This document shows positions 6,477-12,784 of a DNA stretch of 27,630 bases, piece after piece (position 1 is the stretch's first letter; each line of letters starts with the position of its first letter). Made by a program: the position numbers and the translations under genes. Location: positions 1-27,630 of the forward strand of contig CAZMBM010000011.1 in assembly GCA_964564475.1 (NCBI GenBank), in the 5' to 3' direction. The stretch comes from CG1-02-35-72 sp964564475. GTDB lineage: Bacteria; Bacteroidota; Bacteroidia; Flavobacteriales; Flavobacteriaceae. A model generated the notes under the pieces. It saw only the letters and a list, made by a program, of their open reading frames with translations, did not search any database and had not been told where the DNA came from.

Positions 6477-8429
6477 ATGTCAATATTAAATTCAAAAATA
6501 CCGGAAGGACCCATAGCTCAAAAATGGGAAAATTATAAAGCACATACCAATTTGGTAAACCCTTCTAACCGTAGAAAAATAGATATTATTATTATCGGGT
6601 CAGGACTTGCCGGGGGCGCTGCCGCCGCCACTTTAGGCGAAGCCGGTTACAATGTTAAAGTATTTTATTTTCAAGACAGTCCGCGCCGTGCGCACTCCAT
6701 TGCGGCACAGGGTGGTATAAACGCTTCGCGAAATTATCAAAACGACAATGACAGTGATTACCGTTTGTTTTACGACACTGTTAAAGGAGGCGATTACCGT
6801 GGCCGTGAAGAAAATGTTTACCGTTTGGCACAATTAAGTGGTAACATCATCGACCAATGTGTGGCACAAGGGGTTCCGTTTGCACGCGAATATGGTGGCA
6901 CTTTAGCCAACCGCTCTTTTGGGGGTGCCCAAGTATCCAGAACTTTTTATGCTTCCGGCGCAACAGGGCAACAACTATTATTAGGCGCTTACAGTTCTAT
7001 GAACCGTCAAATAAAAGCGGGTAAGGTAAAATCGTATAACCGTCATGAAATGCTCGATGTGGTTATAGTAGATGGCAAAGCGCGTGGTATTATAGCACGC
7101 AATTTGGTAACGGGAAAAATTGAGCGCTTTGGGGCTCATGCCGTGGTTATTGCCAGTGGCGGTTATGGAAATGTTTTTTACCTTTCTACAAATGCTATGA
7201 ATTGCAATGCCACAGCCATTTGGAAAACCTATAAAAAAGGTGCTTTTATGGCCAATCCTTGTTTTACACAAATCCATCCTACTTGTATTCCGGTTTCGGG
7301 CGAACACCAAAGTAAATTGACACTGATGTCTGAGTCTTTACGAAACGATGGTCGTATATGGGTACCTAAAAATATTGAAGACGTTAAAGCCATCCGCGAA
7401 GGCAAACTAAAACCCACCGAAATAACCGAAGAAAACCGCGATTATTACCTAGAGCGCCGTTATCCGGCTTTTGGTAATTTGGTGCCTCGTGATGTTGCTT
7501 CACGCGCCGCTAAAGAACGCTGTGATGCCGGTTATGGCGTGAATAAAGCCGGTTATGCTGTGTATTTGGATTTTGAAGATGCCATAAAGCGTCTTGGGAA
7601 ACAGGTTGTTAAAGAGCGTTACGGCAATTTATTCGACATGTATCAAAATATTACAGGCGACAACCCTTATGAAACACCTATGATGATTTATCCGGCATCG
7701 CATTACACTATGGGGGGCACATGGGTTGATTACGAAACGATGACAACAGTACCCGGGTTATACACTATTGGTGAAGCTAATTTTTCAGACCATGGTGCTA
7801 ACCGTTTAGGTGCTTCGTCATTAATGCAATGCCTATGTGATGGTTATTTTGTATTACCGGCAACCATTGGCAACTATTTAAGTGATGATATTCATACAGG
7901 ACCCATCGCTACCGATACACCCGAATTTGATGATGCCGAAAAAGAAGTCAAAGATTTAATTGAAAAACTATTTGCCATAAAAGGCTCAAAATCTGTTGAT
8001 TATTTCCACAAAAAACTCGGGAAAGTTATGTGGGATAAAGTGGGCTTGTCTCGAAACGAAAAAGGCCTTAAAGAAGCCATCGCAGAAATTAAAGCCATAC
8101 GTGCCGATTTTTGGAAAGACGTAAAAGTCACAGGTAAACCCAATCAGTTTAACAACGAACTGGAAAAAGCCATCCGCGTGGCAGACTTTTTAGAGTTAGC
8201 CGAACTTATGGCCATTGACGCTCTAAACAGAAAAGAATCTTGCGGGGCTCATTATCGCGAAGAATCTGTAGAATTAGACGGCCCTCAAAAAGGCGAAGCG
8301 AAACGTAACGATAAAGAGTTTACCTATGTGGCGGCTTGGGAATACACAGGAGAAGGCAAAGCACCTAAACTCCATAAAGAAAACCTAACTTTTAACGCAA
8401 TTGAATTAAAACAACGTAATTATAAATAA
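6477..8429 (+). CDS. sdhA: Succinate dehydrogenase/fumarate reductase flavoprotein subunit
   Basis: This is the catalytic subunit, oxidising succinate to fumarate in the TCA cycle on the cytoplasmic face. The 650-residue protein starts its FAD-binding fold at GSGLAGG (41-47). H73 in RAHSIAAQGG is the histidine that carries covalent FAD in the family. Conserved active-site segments follow, including SHYTMGGTWVDYETMTTVPG, GEANFSDHGANRLGASSL, and the later RKESCGAHYREES typical of the C-terminal domain. The A-rich sequence before the ATG, with no Shine-Dalgarno, is normal for this phylum. There is nothing odd about length or motifs. It lies between sdhC and sdhB. Confidence 0.97.
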   Translation: MSILNSKIPEGPIAQKWENYKAHTNLVNPSNRRKIDIIIIGSGLAGGAAAATLGEAGYNVKVFYFQDSPRRAHSIAAQGGINASRNYQNDNDSDYRLFYDTVKGGDYRGREENVYRLAQLSGNIIDQCVAQGVPFAREYGGTLANRSFGGAQVSRTFYASGATGQQLLLGAYSSMNRQIKAGKVKSYNRHEMLDVVIVDGKARGIIARNLVTGKIERFGAHAVVIASGGYGNVFYLSTNAMNCNATAIWKTYKKGAFMANPCFTQIHPTCIPVSGEHQSKLTLMSESLRNDGRIWVPKNIEDVKAIREGKLKPTEITEENRDYYLERRYPAFGNLVPRDVASRAAKERCDAGYGVNKAGYAVYLDFEDAIKRLGKQVVKERYGNLFDMYQNITGDNPYETPMMIYPASHYTMGGTWVDYETMTTVPGLYTIGEANFSDHGANRLGASSLMQCLCDGYFVLPATIGNYLSDDIHTGPIATDTPEFDDAEKEVKDLIEKLFAIKGSKSVDYFHKKLGKVMWDKVGLSRNEKGLKEAIAEIKAIRADFWKDVKVTGKPNQFNNELEKAIRVADFLELAELMAIDALNRKESCGAHYREESVELDGPQKGEAKRNDKEFTYVAAWEYTGEGKAPKLHKENLTFNAIELKQRNYK

Positions 8430-8451
8430 TTACAAGTAAAAAATATTGAAC

Positions 8452-9198
8452 ATGGATTTTACTTTAAAAATATGGCGTCAAGAAGATGCCGATGCTCGAG
8501 GAAGCATGGAAGAATACAAGGTTACAGATATTGATGCCGATACGTCGTTCTTAGAAATGCTCGATGTATTAAATCAGCAACTCGTAGAAAAAGGCCTAGA
8601 CGCTATCTCTTTTGACAATGATTGTCGCGAAGGTGTTTGTGGCACCTGTTCTTTGTATATTAATGGCGAAGCCCACGGTCCTAAAAGATTGGTCACTACC
8701 TGCCAATTGTATATGCGTTCATTTAAAGACGGTCAGACTATTTATATTGAACCTTTTAGAGCCAAGGCTTTTCCTCTTGTAAAAGATTTGGTAGTAGATC
8801 GTAGCGCTTTCGACCGTATTCAGCAGGCCGGCGGTTATGTCTCATTCAATACAGGGGGTGCTCCAGACGCCAATGCCATACCAATTGCCAAAGAAGATGC
8901 AACTGCTGCTTTTGACGCGGCCGAATGTATCGGCTGCGGCGCTTGCGTGGCCACTTGCAAAAACTCAAGCGCTATGCTCTTTGTCTCGGCTAAAGTATCG
9001 CAATTTGCCTATTTACCACAAGGCAAAGTAGAAGCAACCGAGCGCGTCCTAAATATGGTAAACCAAATGGATGCCGAAGGTTTTGGCAACTGTACCAATA
9101 CCGGTGCTTGCGAGGTAGAATGTCCTAAAGGTATCTCTTTAGAAAATATCGCCCGCCTAAACCGCGAATTTTTAAAAGCCACGGTAGTGCCTAAATAA
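8452..9198 (+). CDS. sdhB: Succinate dehydrogenase iron-sulfur subunit
   Basis: This is the electron-transfer subunit linking the flavin of SdhA to the heme/quinone sites of SdhC. All cluster ligands are visible in the 248-residue protein: [2Fe-2S] C58, C63, C66 and C84; [4Fe-4S] C159, C162, C165 and C224; [3Fe-4S] C169, C214 and C220. The spacings match the family. The start was set at the ATG at 8452. An in-frame TTG at 8446 would add only two residues (M-N) and is less likely. A clear terminator follows at 9222-9253. The identification is secure. Confidence 0.97.
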   Translation: MDFTLKIWRQEDADARGSMEEYKVTDIDADTSFLEMLDVLNQQLVEKGLDAISFDNDCREGVCGTCSLYINGEAHGPKRLVTTCQLYMRSFKDGQTIYIEPFRAKAFPLVKDLVVDRSAFDRIQQAGGYVSFNTGGAPDANAIPIAKEDATAAFDAAECIGCGACVATCKNSSAMLFVSAKVSQFAYLPQGKVEATERVLNMVNQMDAEGFGNCTNTGACEVECPKGISLENIARLNREFLKATVVPK

Positions 9199-9221
9199 CT
9201 GCCCTAGATTATAAATTTAAT

Positions 9222-9259
9222 ATCCCCAAATTGCTGATAAATGGTTTGGGGATTTTTAT
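9222..9259 (+). terminator. Rho-independent terminator of sdhCAB
   Basis: ATCCCCAAA (9222-9230) pairs perfectly with TTTGGGGAT (9245-9253) across a 14-base loop, followed by TTTTATT. It lies 23 bases after the sdhB stop. The convergent gene from the right may also use it, but the T-run favours the plus strand. Confidence 0.85.
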
Positions 9260-9304
9260 TGGCCTAAATTTAAAAAACGACTATTTCTATTAACGATAAA
9301 CAAC

Positions 9305-10243
9305 CTAAAAAGGTAAGTTAGTTAAATCTACATTACCCCCTGATATAATAATACCCACTTTTTTATTTTTAAAGCGATCTTTCTCTTTTAATACCGCCGC
9401 AAATGCCACTGCTGACGAGGGCTCGACTACTATTTTTAAACGCTCCCAAATTAATTTCATTGCGGCAATAATTTCAGCTTCTTCTACACAAATTATATCT
9501 GAAACGTATTTCTGAACGATTGGAAAATTATTATTTCCCAATTGCGTTCGCAAACCATCGGCAATGGTATTTGTGGTTTTATTACTTTCTATTTTACCAC
9601 TTTGCAAAGAACGAAAAGCGTCATTGGCTTCTTGGGGTTCTCCGGCAAAAATTTGACAGTTATTTCCAAAATAATAACCTGCCAAAGCCGTACCGGCTAA
9701 CAAGCCACCCCCGCCAACAGGTGTAATAATGACGTCTAAATTTGGATGAACGTCTAAAAGTTCCATAGTAGCCGTACCCTGACCTATAATTACCGGCATG
9801 TCATTTGACGGATGGATAAAAGTCGCCCCTGTTTCTTTTATGACTTCTTCTGTTTTTTCTTCTCGTGCAATAGGAGTAGATTCACTTTCAATTACAATAC
9901 CGCCATAAGCCAATACGGCCTCCTTTTTGACTTTTGGGGCATTTTTTGGCATCACTATATAAGCCTTAATACCTATGTTTTTTGCGGCTAAGGCTAAGGC
10001 TTGGGCAAAATTACCGGATGAATGGCTTATCACACCTTTCACCTTCTGTTCGGACGTTAGCTGCAACAAGGCATTTGTGGCGCCTCGCATTTTAAAAGCC
10101 CCCATTTTTTGAAAATTTTCGCACTTAAAAAATAATTGGGTTCCCGCAATGTCATTGAGAAGTTGTGATGATAAAACGGGTGTATTGTGAATAAAAGGGC
10201 TTATGCGTTTTTGTGCTTTTAGTAATTCTTCTTTAAAATCCAT
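9305..10243 (-). CDS. PLP-dependent serine racemase / threonine (serine) dehydratase-like enzyme
   Basis: This is a fold-type II PLP enzyme that would eliminate ammonia from threonine or serine, or racemise serine. K51 in GAFKMRGA is the PLP lysine. S76 in HSSGNF aligns with the catalytic serine of serine racemase. The glycine loop VGGGGLLAG (176-184) holds the phosphate, and SGGN lies near the C-terminus. E202, A206 and D208 (EPxxAxD) reproduce the divalent-metal site of eukaryotic-type serine racemase. The 312 residues lack an ACT regulatory domain, so this is not the isoleucine-regulated biosynthetic IlvA. Threo-3-hydroxyaspartate ammonia-lyase is another possibility in this family. It is divergent from the aminotransferase gene, with a 79-base gap between starts. 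Confidence 0.88.
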   Translation of the reverse strand: MDFKEELLKAQKRISPFIHNTPVLSSQLLNDIAGTQLFFKCENFQKMGAFKMRGATNALLQLTSEQKVKGVISHSSGNFAQALALAAKNIGIKAYIVMPKNAPKVKKEAVLAYGGIVIESESTPIAREEKTEEVIKETGATFIHPSNDMPVIIGQGTATMELLDVHPNLDVIITPVGGGGLLAGTALAGYYFGNNCQIFAGEPQEANDAFRSLQSGKIESNKTTNTIADGLRTQLGNNNFPIVQKYVSDIICVEEAEIIAAMKLIWERLKIVVEPSSAVAFAAVLKEKDRFKNKKVGIIISGGNVDLTNLPF

Positions 10244-10295
10244 TTTTAAGTGTGTGATTAGTTTATAAAATTAGCAATAATTTAGATTAAATCTT

Positions 10296-10303
10296 TACAT
10301 TTG
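10296..10303 (+). promoter_or_regulatory. -7 promoter box for the aminotransferase/omega-amidase pair
   Basis: TACATTTG matches TAnnTTTG exactly, 19 bases before the ATG at 10323. No clear -33 box is present. I did not find an equally good minus-strand box for the divergent PLP enzyme gene. Confidence 0.6.
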
Positions 10304-10322
10304 GATACTAAGATTTTTATAT

Positions 10323-11480
10323 ATGATGCCTTTTAAAACACCGCTACAATCTAAATTACCGCATGCCCAAACCAGTATTTTTGCAGTTATGAGTGGTTTG
10401 GCCGCCAAAGAAAAAGCCCTTAATTTATCACAAGGTTTTCCAAATTTTAAAACTTCTGAAACTTTAATAGGCTTAGTGAGTGAAGCTATGAAAAAAGGCC
10501 TTAATCAATACGCCCCTATGCCGGGGATTTTCAGCCTTCGAGAAGCTATTTCTGAAAAAATTTACAATTTATACGGCGTTAAATACAATCCCGATACCGA
10601 AATTACCGTAACAGCAGGGGCTACCCAGGCTATTTTTACCATTATTGCCGCCTTTATCCACAAAAATGACGAGGTGATTATTTTTACACCTGCTTACGAT
10701 TGTTACGAACCCAGCGTCGAAATGTTTGGGGCTAAAGTCCATTCTGTTGCCTTAAAAGCCCCTGATTATAAAACCAATTGGGAAGAGGTAAAAAGTTTGG
10801 TTAATTCAAAAACCAAAATGATTATTATCAATACACCCCACAATCCAACAGGGAGCATTTTTCAAGCCGAAGATTTGTTGGCCTTACAAAAAATCGTTGC
10901 CGAGACAGATATCATTGTTTTAAGTGATGAAGTTTATGAACATATTATTTTTGACGGCGAAGCCCATCAAAGTGTGGCGCTTTATCCCGATTTGGTACAG
11001 CGCTCATTTATCGTAAAAAGTTTTGGCAAGACCTTTCATCACACAGGTTGGAAAACAGGCTATGTAGCGGCACCTGATTATTTGATGGCTGAATTTAGAA
11101 AAGCCCATCAGTTTAACGTGTTTTGTGTAAACCACCCTATTCAAGTCGGCTTAGCCACATTCTTAAAATCACCGGATAATTATCTCGGTTTACCCGATTT
11201 TTATCAGCAAAAGCGAGACTATTTTTTAGATTTAATTAAAGATTCTCGATTTCAATTTTCACCAGCTAAAGGCACTTATTTCCAACTACTTAGCTATAAA
11301 AAAATCAGCAATGAAGGTGATTATGATTTTGCGGTTAGGCTGACAAAAGAACACAAGATAGCCTCCATCCCTATTTCTGTATTTTATAAAGACACGTACG
11401 ATGCTAAAATGCTGCGTTTTTGCTTTGCTAAAACGAACGAAACACTGGAACAAGCCGCCGCTATTCTTAATAAAATTTAA
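10323..11480 (+). CDS. Class I/II aminotransferase, methionine/glutamine transaminase (YbdL-like)
   Basis: This PLP aminotransferase resembles E. coli YbdL and the glutamine/keto-acid transaminases. The lysine in SFGKTFHHTGWKTGY (about residue 236) binds PLP, NTPHNPTG is the conserved substrate-binding stretch, and SDEVYEH carries the aspartate that contacts the pyridine nitrogen. The 385-residue length is normal. Two consecutive ATGs (10323 and 10326) make the first residue ambiguous. The stop codon is followed after two bases by an omega-amidase-like gene. This suggests glutamine as amino donor, with the resulting alpha-ketoglutaramate hydrolysed by the partner. A likely acceptor is the methionine keto acid 4-methylthio-2-oxobutanoate. 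The enzyme class is secure; the substrate is inferred. Confidence 0.9.
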   Translation: MMPFKTPLQSKLPHAQTSIFAVMSGLAAKEKALNLSQGFPNFKTSETLIGLVSEAMKKGLNQYAPMPGIFSLREAISEKIYNLYGVKYNPDTEITVTAGATQAIFTIIAAFIHKNDEVIIFTPAYDCYEPSVEMFGAKVHSVALKAPDYKTNWEEVKSLVNSKTKMIIINTPHNPTGSIFQAEDLLALQKIVAETDIIVLSDEVYEHIIFDGEAHQSVALYPDLVQRSFIVKSFGKTFHHTGWKTGYVAAPDYLMAEFRKAHQFNVFCVNHPIQVGLATFLKSPDNYLGLPDFYQQKRDYFLDLIKDSRFQFSPAKGTYFQLLSYKKISNEGDYDFAVRLTKEHKIASIPISVFYKDTYDAKMLRFCFAKTNETLEQAAAILNKI

Positions 11481-11482
11481 CG

Positions 11483-12259
11483 ATGGAAAAACTTAACATT
11501 ACTCTGGTACAGTCTGATTTGGTTTGGGAAGATATTTCGAGCAATCTCAAGGCTTTTACATCGAAATTAAATCAGATAAAAGAGGCCACAGATATTGTGA
11601 TATTACCCGAAATGTTTAGCACAGGGTTTTCTATGAATTCGGAAAATCTTGCCGAAAAAATGTCAGGTAAAGGTGTTACATGGCTGTTAGAAAAAGCCCG
11701 AGAATTAGACGCCTTAATCTTAGGAAGTCTCATTATTGAAGACCAAGGGCATTATTACAACAGGTTCATTGCGGCTTTTCCAAATGGCGCTATAAAACAT
11801 TACAACAAACATCATTTGTTTACTTTGTCTGGCGAACATAAATTTTATACAGCCGGGCAGGAAACTATTCAATTAGAATACAAAGGTTGGAAAATACGTC
11901 CTCTTGTATGCTACGATTTGCGATTCCCGCTTTGGGCGCGAAATACTGATAACTATAACTTACTAATCTATATTGCCAGCTGGCCAAAACCCAGAATTGA
12001 CGCTTGGGATACCTTGTTAAAAGCCCGTGCTATTGAAAACATGAGCTATGTGGTAGGTGTAAATCGTATAGGGGTTGACGGAAATAATCTAGAATACTGC
12101 GGACATTCCGCTGTTTACAATTGTTTGGGTAAATCATTAAGCTCTTCCTGTCCCAATAAAGAACAGGTTATACAAATTGAAATAGAAAAAGCTTCACTCT
12201 TAAAAACAAGAGCAAAGCTTCAATTCTTAAACGATAAGGACAGCTTTAAAATAATTTAA
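11483..12259 (+). CDS. Nitrilase-superfamily amidase, probable omega-amidase (YafV/Nit2-like)
   Basis: This is a carbon-nitrogen hydrolase with the full Glu-Lys-Cys triad: E43 in LPEMFSTGF, K109 in YNKHHLF and C143 in VCYDLRFP. At 258 residues it has the normal size for the omega-amidase branch, which hydrolyses alpha-ketoglutaramate (or succinamate) to the dicarboxylate and ammonia. It lies two bases after a YbdL-like transaminase, the partner expected to produce alpha-ketoglutaramate from glutamine. The stop codon directly abuts the stop of the convergent gene on the other strand, leaving no spacer. The nitrilase fold is secure; the omega-amidase role rests on resemblance to YafV and the gene pairing. 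Confidence 0.88.
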   Translation: MEKLNITLVQSDLVWEDISSNLKAFTSKLNQIKEATDIVILPEMFSTGFSMNSENLAEKMSGKGVTWLLEKARELDALILGSLIIEDQGHYYNRFIAAFPNGAIKHYNKHHLFTLSGEHKFYTAGQETIQLEYKGWKIRPLVCYDLRFPLWARNTDNYNLLIYIASWPKPRIDAWDTLLKARAIENMSYVVGVNRIGVDGNNLEYCGHSAVYNCLGKSLSSSCPNKEQVIQIEIEKASLLKTRAKLQFLNDKDSFKII

Positions 12260-12700
12260 CTATCCGGCTGTTGAAAACCAATGATGCCACGGAATTTTTG
12301 ACAATACCAAAAGTAAGGCGATCCCGTAAAAAATGGCAATCGTTTTAAACTTAGCCTTATCGGTTGTTTTCTTTTTGTGTTTAGAAAACCCCACGGTGAT
12401 TAAAACAATGGCTAAAACCATCATTAAAGGGTGCTCTACAACAAATAACCTTATTGTGGCGTCTTTCATAGATGCCCCCATACCAATCTCGCGCATGTGC
12501 GCATAAAAAGGTGATACAAAATACATAATAAAGCCTAAAACTAACTGAATATGCGCAAAAATTAGGGTAAATAACGACAGTCTTAAGTCTTTTTCTTTAA
12601 AATCTTTGTTTTTTAAAACGCCTAAAAGGGCGTTAATAAAAGCTATTATCAATACCAACAGTACCAAATAAGCCCAACCGGAGTGTAAATGTTTAATCAT
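12260..12700 (-). CDS. Histidine-rich four-helix membrane protein of unknown function
   Basis: This 146-residue protein has four hydrophobic segments (about 8-28, 42-62, 88-105 and 120-136). Histidines sit at or inside helix ends: H4 and H6 before helix 1, H50 in IFAHIQLV, H90 in VVEHPLMM, and H139-H140 in PWHHW after helix 4. Paired helix histidines of this kind are typical of heme b or copper ligands, and the layout recalls half of a heme A synthase/cytochrome b561-type bundle. I cannot assign it to a named family with confidence. It has its own -7 box and is not in an operon. Its stop codon abuts that of the convergent amidase gene. Confidence 0.8.
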   Translation of the reverse strand: MIKHLHSGWAYLVLLVLIIAFINALLGVLKNKDFKEKDLRLSLFTLIFAHIQLVLGFIMYFVSPFYAHMREIGMGASMKDATIRLFVVEHPLMMVLAIVLITVGFSKHKKKTTDKAKFKTIAIFYGIALLLVLSKIPWHHWFSTAG

Positions 12701-12723
12701 AATAATGTTTTCGATTTTGGTTT

Positions 12724-12731
12724 CAAATATA
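12724..12731 (-). promoter_or_regulatory. -7 promoter box for the four-helix membrane protein
   Basis: On the minus strand this is TATATTTG, 23 bases before the ATG. The preceding bases are TTTTTTATT, which is the T-tract of the receptor gene terminator. Terminator and promoter are therefore directly fused. Confidence 0.6.
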
Positions 12732-12736
12732 AATAA

Positions 12737-12762
12737 AAAACCCGCGCCATGGCGCGGGTTTT
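12737..12762 (-). terminator. Terminator of the TonB-dependent receptor gene
   Basis: This is a perfect 26-base palindrome, AAAACCCGCGCCA followed by its own complement. As RNA it forms a stem of about 11 bp around a CATG loop. On the minus strand it lies 22 bases after the receptor stop and is followed by a T-rich tract. Its high GC content in AT-rich surroundings makes it a strong terminator that could work in both directions. Confidence 0.9.
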
Positions 12763-12784
12763 AAGATATCTAAATCTTTAATTC

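Noticed and set aside
8446..8451. Upstream TTG start for sdhB, adding two residues
   Set aside because: The ATG at 8452 is only six bases later and gives the usual start for the family. A TTG start is rarer and adds nothing conserved.
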